A stretch of 32,624 nt of DNA, taken from Microcaldota archaeon. GTDB taxonomy: Archaea; Micrarchaeota; Micrarchaeia; Micrarchaeales; CABMGC01. The stretch lies in the NCBI GenBank assembly GCA_028867145.1, contig JAGWGX010000008.1, positions 1-32,624 of the forward strand, in the 5' to 3' direction. Below are positions 24,384-32,624 of the stretch, piece by piece. Below the pieces are notes generated by a model that was not told the origin of the DNA, searched no databases, and saw nothing but the letters and a program-made list of their open reading frames with translations. Position 1 is the stretch's first letter. The number at the start of each line of letters is the position of its first letter. Both the position numbers and the translations under genes were made by a program.

Positions 24384-26014
24384 CTCGCTCCTTGTGCCTT
24401 TTCCAAATTTTTTTGTGCGAATTCCTCTCGCATCTTCATCTGCCTTCTCTTCCTGTTGTAGCCAAGCGAGAAGTCATGAGTCGCATCCCTTATTTTCCTT
24501 AGGAGCAGCATCATCTTGCTGTTCTTGTCGAACTTTCTTGGAATCGGCAGGTCGGGAAGGTATATTTCCTCGCGCTTCTTTGCAAGTCCAATCACCGGGA
24601 GAGCAAGTCCAAGTGAGCTAAGCGACTCCCTTGCGGAGTTTAGCTGCTCCTCCCCTCCGTCTATCAAGATAAGGTCCGGCATCTTTGCCTTTTCATCGAG
24701 CAGCCTCTTGTATCTCCTTAGCACCGCCTCCCTTATGCTCGCAAAATCATCTGCACTGTGCACAGTTCTCATCCTAAACTTTCTATAGCCGCTTCTGTCC
24801 GGCTTTGCATTCACAAACCTTACCATTCCTGAGACTATGTGTTCATCTCCTGTGTTCGAGACATCAAATGACTCTATAACAAGCGGCAGTGCAGGAAGGT
24901 TTAGCGCATTTTGGAGGTCTGTGAGCGCGCTGTCGTGCTCCATGTTCACCTCAATGTTCTTCTCGGCGAGCTCAAGCAGCGATTTCTTCTCACCCTTTAA
25001 CGGGACAATCATGCTAACCTGTGCCCCCCTTATGTTTGCAAAGAACTTCTCTAGCACCGCCTTCTCCGCGCCATCAGCCCAGCACTCCTCGTTTAGTATT
25101 ATTTCCCTTGGAATCTGGTTTGAGGCGTAAAACGCCTTGAGGAACTCCTGCTCGAAGTTCTCCTGGTACTGGGCATCGAAGTCCTTCTTGCCAAGAAGCA
25201 CACCGCGCCTAACTCCCATCTGCACAACAATCACCTTCTCTCCTACTTTCTTGAACGCAATTATGTCCTGGTCGTAGTTTCTCTCATTATCGACTATCTG
25301 CTTTTTGGAGAGCAGGTCAATGCTTGCAAGCTGGTTTCTCAGTTCAAGTGCAGTCTCGTATCTCATCTCCCTTGATGCCTGGTGCATCTGGCCCTCCAGC
25401 ATCTCAACCGTCTGCTCTACTCCCCCTTTCAAAAAGACCCTCGCGTTCTCCACCTGCTTTTGATACTGCGCCTCATCAACCTTGCCGATGCACGGCGCGG
25501 TGCAAATTCCGATATGGTAGTTTAGGCACGCCCTGCTTGGTAGCGTCCTGCAGGTTCTAAGCTTGAAGATGCTCACAATTAGCTTTTGCAACTCGCGGCG
25601 CTGTGTTCCGTCCGTATAAGGGCCAAATGACTCTATCTTTGGTCCAGTCTTCCTACTGCTCAGAACTCTTGGGAACTTGTCCTTTGTGAATGCGATGTAC
25701 GCGAATGTCTTTGCGTCCTTTAGGTTGATGTTGTACTTTGGCGTGTGCTGCTTGATCAATTTGTTTTCAAGGAGCAGCGCCTCCACCTCGCTTCTCACGA
25801 CTATCCAGTCAATCTTTTTTATCTTCGAGACAAGCTGGCGCGTCTTTATTGCAAGCCTATCAGAGTTCACAAAGTAGCTGCTCAGCCTGTTTCGCAGGTT
25901 CTTTGCCTTCCCGCAGTAGAGAATAGTATCGCTCTCGTCCCTGAAAAGATAGACTCCGGGATTCTTTGGCACCATCTTCGCATCGAAATCTTCATGCCCT
26001 CTTATCTTCATCAT
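24380..26014 (-). CDS. uvrC: Excinuclease ABC subunit C (lacks C-terminal tandem HhH)
   Basis: NPGVYLFRDESDTILYCGKAKNLRNRLSSYF GIY-YIG, UVR segment, LILIDGGEEQLN RNase H-like domain. Confidence 0.96.
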   Translation of the reverse strand: MMKIRGHEDFDAKMVPKNPGVYLFRDESDTILYCGKAKNLRNRLSSYFVNSDRLAIKTRQLVSKIKKIDWIVVRSEVEALLLENKLIKQHTPKYNINLKDAKTFAYIAFTKDKFPRVLSSRKTGPKIESFGPYTDGTQRRELQKLIVSIFKLRTCRTLPSRACLNYHIGICTAPCIGKVDEAQYQKQVENARVFLKGGVEQTVEMLEGQMHQASREMRYETALELRNQLASIDLLSKKQIVDNERNYDQDIIAFKKVGEKVIVVQMGVRRGVLLGKKDFDAQYQENFEQEFLKAFYASNQIPREIILNEECWADGAEKAVLEKFFANIRGAQVSMIVPLKGEKKSLLELAEKNIEVNMEHDSALTDLQNALNLPALPLVIESFDVSNTGDEHIVSGMVRFVNAKPDRSGYRKFRMRTVHSADDFASIREAVLRRYKRLLDEKAKMPDLILIDGGEEQLNSARESLSSLGLALPVIGLAKKREEIYLPDLPIPRKFDKNSKMMLLLRKIRDATHDFSLGYNRKRRQMKMREEFAQKNLEKAQGAS

Positions 26015-26023
26015 TTTCTTGCC

Positions 26024-28876
26024 CTAATTCAAAGCGCTCTTTAGGAATCTTCCCGTGTGGGAAGATTTTACTTGCACAATCTCCTCCGGGGTTCCCTTTG
26101 CAACTACCTCTCCCCCGGCCCTTCCTCCCTCTGGGCCGAGGTCCATCACATAATCGCAGCTCTTGATGACGTCAAGGTTGTGCTCTATCACAAACACCGT
26201 ATTCCCCTTCTCAACCAGGTTATTTAGCACCCCTATTAGCCTCTTTGTGTCCTCAAAATGAAGCCCTGTCGTTGGCTCGTCTAGCATATAGACCACGTGC
26301 CCCTGCTTGTTCTTGCTCAGCTCCCTTGCAATCTTGATTCTCTGGCTTTCTCCCCCCGATAGGGTTGTCGCGCTCTGCCCAAGTTTTATGTATCCAAGCC
26401 CAACATCAACTAAGGTTCCGAGCTTTCTTGCAATCGGTGGAATGTTCTCAAAGAATGCATGCGCCTCCTCAACTTCCATGTTTAGTATCTCGGAGATGTT
26501 CTTTCCCTTGTACAGTATCCCGAGAGTCTCCTTGTTGTACCTTTTTCCATGGCACTCGCTGCACTCAACATAAACGTCCGGAAGGAAATTCATCTCAATT
26601 TTGAGCACTCCATCACCCTGGCAGGTTTCACACCTCCCTCCCTTCACATTGAAGGAGAACCTTCCCTCCTGATAACCCCTAACCTGTGCCTCTCTTGTTG
26701 AGGCAAAGAGCTTTCGTATCTCATCAAATAGCTTTGTGTAGGTTGCAGGGTTGCTCCTTGGCGTTCTCCCGATTGGGTCCTGATCTATTATGATGACGTT
26801 TTGCACAATCTTTGGAACATCAAATGAGGTGTGCATTCCGATTCGATCTGTTTGTTCACCAAACCTCTTTTTGAGAAGCGGCATCACCGTCTGGTTCATC
26901 AGAGTGCTCTTTCCAGATCCTGAAACTCCCGTGATTCCACAAAGAACTCCAAGCGGAAGCAAAGCCGTCACATTTTTCAGGTTGTTCTCCTTTGCTCCTG
27001 CGATCATTATGTAATCCCTTGGCTTTCTCCTAACATTTGGGATCTCGATTTTTGCCTCCTTTGAGAGATATCTTCCTGTCAGGCTCTTCTTGTTTGCCAT
27101 TATCTCCTTTGGAGTTCCCTGCGCTGTTATGTGCCCTCCATGCACCCCCGCTCCTGGCCCGATGTCGACTATGTAGTCCGCCGCAAGAATCGTGTCAAGG
27201 TCATGCTCTACAACAATCAGGGTGTTTCCTATGTCCCTGAGCCTTTGGAGGGTGCTGATTAACTTCTCATTGTCCCTTTGGTGGAGTCCGATGCTCGGTT
27301 CGTCCAAAATGTAAAGCACTCCCATAAGGTTGCTTCCGATCTGAGTCGCAAGTCTGATCCTTTGCGCCTCTCCACCCGAGAGCGTCCTTGCGCTCCTTGA
27401 GAGGGAAAGATACCCGAGCCCCACATTTTTCAAAAATCCAAGCCTCTCATTCACTTCCTTTAGGACCTGCGTTGCGATTGCAAGCTCCTTCTCTGGAAGC
27501 TTTGAGCTAAGAGCTCCAAAGAACTCAACGCCCTGCTCAATGCTGAGGTCTGTTGCATCGATTATGCTCTTTTCATCAATTTTCACTGCGAGCACGACTG
27601 GCTGGAGCCTCTTGCCCATGCAAACCTTGCACGGATCCGCCTTCATGAACTTCTCAATCTCCTCCTTTCTCCACTCGCTCTTCGTGTCGCGGTAGAGCCT
27701 CATTGTCTGCGGAATGACACCCTCAAATCCGCTCCTCTTGATGAAGTTGCCCATCTGCCACTTGTCAGATGGCTCTTCCCTATCTCCATAGAGCAGCACC
27801 TCAAGCTGCTTTTTGGTGAGCTTCTCAATCGGCCTCCAAACGTCGAATCCATGCCTCTTTCCTGCCGCAGCGATTTGCTCCGCCCTCCAGGCAAGCTCCA
27901 TCTTTCCATAAACTGCTATTGCTCCCTCCATTACCGAAAGAGATCTGTCCGGTATCAAAAGATCCGCCGAGATCTCCGTTATCTCCCCAAGGCCGTGGCA
28001 GGTCGGGCACGCCCCGAACGGGCTGTTGAAAGAGAACATCCGTGGCTCTAGGCTCTCAAACACAATCTCCGGGTGGTTTGGGCACGCGCCAAACGTGCTG
28101 TATGCAATTTCATCTGCAAATCTGTCAAGCTCCTTCTTGACATCCTTGCTCTGCCTATTTCCAATTACTATCATCTTTCCCTTCCCAACAAGCAGAGCCT
28201 GCTCAACCGCCTCGGCAATCCTTGTCCTCTCCTCATCGTCAATCTTGACTGAGTCGATCACCGCCTCAATCCAGTGCTTATCATACCTTGCAAGCTTCGC
28301 CTCGTCTCGCACCGTTTCTGTCGCATAGATTTTTTGGTCTATTCTTATCTTTGTGAATCCCTGCTTTTTTATGTCCTCAATTACCTGATCGTGGGTCCCC
28401 TTCTGCCCCCTCACTATTGGTGCAAGGAAGACAAGCGTCTTCCCCTTCGCCTCCATTATCATGCTAGTGATGTTCTCCGCGCTCTGCGGCCTAATTGAGC
28501 TGTTGCACTTTGGGCAGTGGTGCGTTCCGATCCTTGCGTAAAGCAGCCTTAGGTAATCGTAGATCTCCGTGACTGTTCCAACTGTTGACCTCGGGTTCTT
28601 GTTCGTCGTCTTCTGCTCAATGCTAATTGCTGGCGAGAGTCCCTCTATGCTGTCTACATCCGGCTTGTCCATGAGCCCCAAAAACTGCCTTGCGTATGCT
28701 GAGAGGCTCTCAACATACCTTCGCTGCCCCTCCGCGTAGATTGTGTCAAATGCAAGCGTTGACTTTCCCGAGCCCGAGAGGCCGGTGATTACGATCAGCC
28801 TGTTTCTTGGAAGCTCCACGTCAATGTTCTTTAGGTTGTGCTCCCTTGCACCCTTTACAAATATGCTATCTCTCAT
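26024..28876 (-). CDS. uvrA: Excinuclease ABC subunit A
   Basis: [61 protein letters not shown]; two ABC signatures, CxxC Zn motifs. Confidence 0.99.
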   Translation of the reverse strand: MRDSIFVKGAREHNLKNIDVELPRNRLIVITGLSGSGKSTLAFDTIYAEGQRRYVESLSAYARQFLGLMDKPDVDSIEGLSPAISIEQKTTNKNPRSTVGTVTEIYDYLRLLYARIGTHHCPKCNSSIRPQSAENITSMIMEAKGKTLVFLAPIVRGQKGTHDQVIEDIKKQGFTKIRIDQKIYATETVRDEAKLARYDKHWIEAVIDSVKIDDEERTRIAEAVEQALLVGKGKMIVIGNRQSKDVKKELDRFADEIAYSTFGACPNHPEIVFESLEPRMFSFNSPFGACPTCHGLGEITEISADLLIPDRSLSVMEGAIAVYGKMELAWRAEQIAAAGKRHGFDVWRPIEKLTKKQLEVLLYGDREEPSDKWQMGNFIKRSGFEGVIPQTMRLYRDTKSEWRKEEIEKFMKADPCKVCMGKRLQPVVLAVKIDEKSIIDATDLSIEQGVEFFGALSSKLPEKELAIATQVLKEVNERLGFLKNVGLGYLSLSRSARTLSGGEAQRIRLATQIGSNLMGVLYILDEPSIGLHQRDNEKLISTLQRLRDIGNTLIVVEHDLDTILAADYIVDIGPGAGVHGGHITAQGTPKEIMANKKSLTGRYLSKEAKIEIPNVRRKPRDYIMIAGAKENNLKNVTALLPLGVLCGITGVSGSGKSTLMNQTVMPLLKKRFGEQTDRIGMHTSFDVPKIVQNVIIIDQDPIGRTPRSNPATYTKLFDEIRKLFASTREAQVRGYQEGRFSFNVKGGRCETCQGDGVLKIEMNFLPDVYVECSECHGKRYNKETLGILYKGKNISEILNMEVEEAHAFFENIPPIARKLGTLVDVGLGYIKLGQSATTLSGGESQRIKIARELSKNKQGHVVYMLDEPTTGLHFEDTKRLIGVLNNLVEKGNTVFVIEHNLDVIKSCDYVMDLGPEGGRAGGEVVAKGTPEEIVQVKSSHTGRFLKSALN

Positions 28877-30807
28877 TTCTCTCGCCTCTCAACTAGTTTT
28901 TTCATCTCCTCTATTCTGTCTCGCATCTCTATTGCCTTCTCAAACTGCAGAGTCTCTGCGAACTTCTTCATCTCAGCGTCCATTGTGGCAAGCTCCTTTT
29001 GTATGTCTGACTTTCCAAGGTGCTTTATCCCCTTCATTGAGCTCTTCTTTGCCTCGATCTTTTTGATAATCGTCTTTGGAGTTATCTTGTATTTCTTGTT
29101 GTACTCCATCTGTACCGCCCTTCTCTCCTCGGTTATTCTCACCGCCTCCTCAATCGAGTGGGTCATCTTGTCCGCAAACAATATGACCTTTCCATCAACG
29201 TTCCTGGCCGCTCTTCCAATTGTCTGTATCAGGCTTCTTGTGTCCCTCAGGAATCCCTCTTTGTCCGCATCGAGTATGAAGATTGTTCCGACCTCTGGGA
29301 TGTCCAGACCCTCCCTCAGCAGATTTATCCCGACAAGAATGTCAAACTCCCTTGCGCGCAGCTGCCTTATCAGCTCGATTCTTTGCATGCTCTCGATCTC
29401 GCTGTGGAGGTACCTCACCTTGAATCCCTCCTTTGCAAGGAAATCGGTCAGGTCCTCTGCCATCTTCTTTGTGAGCGTCGTGATCAGCACGCGGTTATTC
29501 TTTGCGATCGTCTCCTTTGCCTGCTCCATTAAGTATCGCATCTGCCCCTCTATCGGTTTTACCTCAACCACTGGATCTAGAAGCCCTGTTGGTCTTGTGA
29601 TTAGCTCAATTTCCTGTCCGCTCTTGCCAAGCTCATACTCAGCTGGCGTCGCCGAGACAAACAGGGTTGTTCCCATCTTTGCCTCAAACTCCTCGAACTT
29701 TAGCGGCCTGTTGTCAAATGCGCTTGGAAGCCTGAACCCAAAGTCAATCAGGTTCTTCTTTCTCATGTAGTCCCCGTTGTACATTGCCCTTGACTGCGGG
29801 ACCGTCTGGTGGCTTTCATCAATGATTAGCAGAAAATCCTTTGGGAAGTAGTCAAGCAGCACGTACGGGGGCTCTCCCTCCCTTCTCCCGTCAAAGTGCC
29901 TGCTATAGTTCTCTATTCCGCTGCAGTATCCCATCTCCTTGATCATCTCAAGGTCGTACTTCACCTTCTTCTCGAGCCTTTGCGCCTCAAGCATCGGGAG
30001 CTTTGGGAGCTGCTGGATTAGCTCCTCCCTGATCTTTTCAAGCGCGGCGTGCTGCTTCTCTGGAGGCACAACGTACTGCCTTGCAGGATAGATCGTAACG
30101 CTGTCTATTTTTGAGATAAGCTCTCCGCTAAGATGGTCAATCTCCTTTATGCTCTTTATCCTGTCTTCCTCTATTTCTACTCTTATTATGTTGCTCTCGT
30201 ATGCGGGAATCACATCAACACTATCTCCCCTTACCCTGAACCTGCCTGACTCAAGCGCCTGGCTATTTCTTTCGTACTGTATCTCGATTAGTGAGTGGAG
30301 CAAACCCTGCCTTGAAATCTTAGCGCCCTCCCTTAGCACGACCGACATGCTGTTGAAGTCCTCCGGGTTTCCGATTCCGTATATGCAGCTGATGCTTGCA
30401 ACCACTATCGTGTCGTTCCTGCTAACAAGGCTTGAGACCGCATGCAGCCTCATCTTCTCTATCTGCTCGTTCACCGCTGAGTCCTTCTCGATGTATGTGT
30501 CGGTCGCGGGCATGTAGGATTCCGGCTGGTAGTAATCATAGTAGGAGATAAAGTACTCCACCCTATTTTGGGGAAAGAGCTCCTTTAGCTCGGTGTAAAG
30601 CTGGGCCGCAAGCGTCTTGTTGTGCGCGATAATTAAGGTTGGCCTTTGCATTTTCTGTATCACGTTTGCCATAACGAAAGTCTTTCCGCTGCCCGTTATC
30701 CCAAGAAGCGTCTGCTTGTCGAACTTGGCAAAGCCGCTCACTATCTTCTCTATCGCCTGCGCCTGTCCCGGCGAGGTCTTGTACGGCGATTTGATCTCGA
30801 ATTTCAT
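28873..30807 (-). CDS. uvrB: Excinuclease ABC subunit B (start likely at [13 protein letters not shown] track begins at 30852)
   Basis: [51 protein letters not shown]-terminal UVR motif; ATGA overlap with uvrA. Confidence 0.98.
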   Translation of the reverse strand: MKFEIKSPYKTSPGQAQAIEKIVSGFAKFDKQTLLGITGSGKTFVMANVIQKMQRPTLIIAHNKTLAAQLYTELKELFPQNRVEYFISYYDYYQPESYMPATDTYIEKDSAVNEQIEKMRLHAVSSLVSRNDTIVVASISCIYGIGNPEDFNSMSVVLREGAKISRQGLLHSLIEIQYERNSQALESGRFRVRGDSVDVIPAYESNIIRVEIEEDRIKSIKEIDHLSGELISKIDSVTIYPARQYVVPPEKQHAALEKIREELIQQLPKLPMLEAQRLEKKVKYDLEMIKEMGYCSGIENYSRHFDGRREGEPPYVLLDYFPKDFLLIIDESHQTVPQSRAMYNGDYMRKKNLIDFGFRLPSAFDNRPLKFEEFEAKMGTTLFVSATPAEYELGKSGQEIELITRPTGLLDPVVEVKPIEGQMRYLMEQAKETIAKNNRVLITTLTKKMAEDLTDFLAKEGFKVRYLHSEIESMQRIELIRQLRAREFDILVGINLLREGLDIPEVGTIFILDADKEGFLRDTRSLIQTIGRAARNVDGKVILFADKMTHSIEEAVRITEERRAVQMEYNKKYKITPKTIIKKIEAKKSSMKGIKHLGKSDIQKELATMDAEMKKFAETLQFEKAIEMRDRIEEMKKLVERREK

Positions 30808-30861
30808 CTCTCTTCCCGGCCCAAAAGTGTGTACCTCACATATGGATTTCAAGGCTTTTAT

Positions 30862-30877
30862 AACCTAGTGCTAGGTT
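30862..30877. promoter_or_regulatory. Perfect inverted repeat AACCTAG-TG-CTAGGTT upstream of uvrB next to TATA
   Basis: On minus strand: AACCTAGCACTAGGTTATAAAAGCC, IR abutting TTATAAAAG TATA element. Confidence 0.6.
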
Positions 30878-30899
30878 CTTACCCTACCTGTCACATAGG

Positions 30900-31604
30900 C
30901 TAGATTAGTACTACACTCCCCAAGAGTGAGGCGATGCCCAGATCAATGAATGAGACCATCACGTAGGAGGCTATTCCAGTGAGTATGCAGACAATTAGCT
31001 TCCTGTTGCCCTCACTTATTGCCCCCTCTTCTACCCAGATCCTCTCAAGCGAGATTTCCTGCTGCTTTGTCAGAACGTACCCAAGGCCTACGGTGGTCAG
31101 AAAGAGCGTTCCAAATCCGCTATCGGAGCTCAGTGCCATCGCAATTGCTGGCAAATTGAACAGCTGGAGCACGCTTGAGAAGGAGAAGAGGACAAGGAGC
31201 AAGAAGGAGTATGAGACTGCCGTGAATGTGCTCTTGAAGCCTTTTTGGAACACGCCGAAAAAGTATTTTCCCAGTATCTGGACGCAGATTGCGGTGAGCA
31301 GTATGCTAATGAAAAATAGGGACCTTGCCTCAAGATACTTTAAGCTCATGTTGAGTAAAAACCCAATCCCACTTGAGACTGGCAGCCTCGCCTGAAAGGT
31401 TATTATTGGAGATCCAAAGAAGGTCTTCACAAAATCCGCGCCCACCATCTGGCCTGCAACTTGGCTTGTTGTGCCTATCTTGTAGGAGTAGAGCGCAACG
31501 AAGAGCGCTGTTGAGATCAAAGTCGCAACGAGCAATCCGAGGATTATGTCCGCGTAGCTGACCTCCCTAATCAAGATTCTGTCAATACGCCCAAAACTCC
31601 CCAC
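30900..31604 (-). CDS. Multi-TM hypothetical membrane protein (GTG 31604 start proposed; ORF track starts at TTG 31637)
   Basis: Several TM helices; SD GGGAGTGG precedes GTG at 31604. Confidence 0.6.
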   Translation of the reverse strand: MGSFGRIDRILIREVSYADIILGLLVATLISTALFVALYSYKIGTTSQVAGQMVGADFVKTFFGSPIITFQARLPVSSGIGFLLNMSLKYLEARSLFFISILLTAICVQILGKYFFGVFQKGFKSTFTAVSYSFLLLVLFSFSSVLQLFNLPAIAMALSSDSGFGTLFLTTVGLGYVLTKQQEISLERIWVEEGAISEGNRKLIVCILTGIASYVMVSFIDLGIASLLGSVVLI

Positions 31605-31638
31605 TTGCCACTCCCTAATTTGGAGTTGAGTTGGCAAG
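31604..31638 (-). promoter_or_regulatory. Hairpin CTTGCCA(A)CTC...GAGTGGCAAG sequestering SD and start of the downstream gene
   Basis: 10-bp stem with one bulge, starting 4 nt after the upstream gene's stop codon (31643-31645). Confidence 0.55.
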
Positions 31639-31642
31639 CGAG

Positions 31643-31981
31643 CTACTTAAACTTTGCCTTGGCGCGCTTCTTCCTTTTCTCTCCTTCCCGCCCTATGATC
31701 CTCTCAAGCTTTTGAACCATCTCCGTGCCCATTTTTGAGGTCCTGTACGAGTTTACGTATTTCCCCTCGATTTTCACCGGCGCCACATCAAGTAGCCCAT
31801 AGCGCTGCATCTTCTGCAGCTTCTGCGAGAGGGTCCTCTCGTTTCTCACGTACTCCCTTAGATTCTTGAACCTCTTCGGCGTATTCCTGCACAGCCAAAG
31901 AAGTCCCATAACATAGGGCTGCAGTACCACCTTCAAGGTGTCGCGTCTATCAAACTTCACGCTACAAATGGACAATTTCAT
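31643..31981 (-). CDS. Winged-helix DNA-binding protein (possible leaderless GTG start near 31960)
   Basis: VMGLLWLCRNTPKRFKNLREYVRNERTLSQKLQKMQRYGLLDVAP...NSYRTSKMGTEMVQKLERII wHTH pattern. Confidence 0.65.
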   Translation of the reverse strand: MKLSICSVKFDRRDTLKVVLQPYVMGLLWLCRNTPKRFKNLREYVRNERTLSQKLQKMQRYGLLDVAPVKIEGKYVNSYRTSKMGTEMVQKLERIIGREGEKRKKRAKAKFK

Positions 31982-32059
31982 TTTATATTACTTTTGAATT
32001 CCAATTTCTACTCCAAAAAGATAGTAAACTATATTAAGATATAGTGCTAATTAAAATCA

Positions 32060-32165
32060 GAGTGGGGCATTGTTCATAGGTTCGCCGGATCAGTGTCCGT
32101 GCCCCACCACTTTCTTTCGCATTTTTTTGTGCCTGGTTCTAATCAGCGTTGCACGCTGTTAGCTT
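32060..32165 (+). ncRNA. Candidate structured intergenic RNA with two hairpins
   Basis: GTGGGGCA (32062-32069)/TGCCCCAC (32100-32107) enclosing CGGA-TCAGTG-TCCG; T7 tract 32122-32128; second hairpin CTAA(T)CAGCGT-TGC-ACGCTGTTAG 32139-32162; TATA-like CTATATTA about 25-30 nt upstream. Confidence 0.5.
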
Positions 32166-32232
32166 AACGACTTAAAACGGGCTCTCCCAAAATATCTATA
32201 AATTAATCCAGCCTAATTCCATTGGTGCAAGT

Positions 32233-32624
32233 ATGGATGGAGTGGTGCATTTTGAGTTGCCTGCAGATGACATGAAGAGGTCCCAGAAGTTCTATCACGA
32301 GCTTTTCGGATGGAATATGGTTGAGATGCCAGAGGAGATGCATTACACAGTCATCAATACCGCAAAGACGGACGAGAGGGGCATGATACTTGAGGGTGGG
32401 AAGATAAACGGCGGCATAATGGACAAGGGGATGAACAAGGATCATGGAGGGGGCAGCGTCGTGATCGTTGTGGACGTCAAAAATATAGACGCCTCAATAA
32501 AGAAGGCTCAGGCGCTTGGAGCGAAGGTCGTAATGGAAAAGATGGAGATACCAAACGTGGGAATCTACGCAAGAATAAGAGACCTTGATGGGAATATCCT
32601 AGGCATGATGCAGTCAAAGCGGGC
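32233..32624 (+). CDS. VOC/glyoxalase-superfamily protein, 3' end cut by window edge; absent from ORF track
   Basis: Own translation: MDGVVHFELPADDMKRSQKFYHELFGWNMVEMPEEMHYTVINTAKTDERGMILEGGKINGGIMDKG...VVIVVDVKNIDASIKKAQALGAKVVMEKMEIPNVGIYARIRDLDGNILGMMQSKR. Confidence 0.9.
   Translation, partial: MDGVVHFELPADDMKRSQKFYHELFGWNMVEMPEEMHYTVINTAKTDERGMILEGGKINGGIMDKGMNKDHGGGSVVIVVDVKNIDASIKKAQALGAKVVMEKMEIPNVGIYARIRDLDGNILGMMQSKR

Noticed and set aside
32062-32110. tRNA or split-tRNA half (stem followed by CCACCA-like end)
   Set aside because: No canonical T-loop at the right distance, no anticodon arm, and the CCA does not follow a discriminator base in a consistent register
1-32624. CRISPR arrays, IS elements, integrases, toxin-antitoxin pairs, prophage genes
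   Set aside because: No spaced direct repeats, transposase or phage-type proteins recognised on either strand; the RHH gene has a neighbouring small ORF but its operon context is metabolic rather than toxin-antitoxin

Overview
This window is an archaeal chromosomal segment. Supporting evidence: proteasome beta subunit next to KH/beta-CASP aCPSF1, a TRAM protein, an eS26-like ribosomal protein, TATA-type promoters, and GGTGAT-type Shine-Dalgarno sites inside operons. The mix with a compact gene style suggests a DPANN/Micrarchaeota-like lineage, but that is inference only. Main blocks: (1) the 5' part of nth (endonuclease III, truncated at the left edge) translationally coupled to a UbiE-like methyltransferase; (2) a surface-glycan neighbourhood (carbamoyltransferase, alkaline-phosphatase/sulfatase-superfamily enzyme, GT2, flippase, large GT-C-like membrane protein) interrupted by an RHH-small protein-CysD-like-CysN-like operon; (3) a core RNA/proteostasis block (TRAM, psmB, aCPSF1, eS26-like); (4) msrB-msrA, a 2TM pore-like protein, a DUF167 protein, a 24-aa basic micro-ORF and tRNA-Thr(UGU); (5) cytochrome bd oxidase with a 7TM companion; (6) a SufR-like regulator divergent from a secreted helical protein; (7) a uvrB-uvrA-uvrC operon with a palindromic promoter element; (8) a wHTH/membrane protein pair, an intergenic structured RNA candidate and a VOC protein truncated at the right edge. 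No CRISPR array, IS element or prophage was seen. Best hunt candidates: the CysD-like protein with a CC...CxxC (possible Fe-S) pattern, the structured leader of the TRAM gene, the two-hairpin intergenic RNA candidate near 32060-32165, the 24-aa basic micro-ORF, the tRNA-Thr with C at T-loop position 55, the SD-sequestering hairpin at 31604-31638, and the uvrB promoter palindrome.
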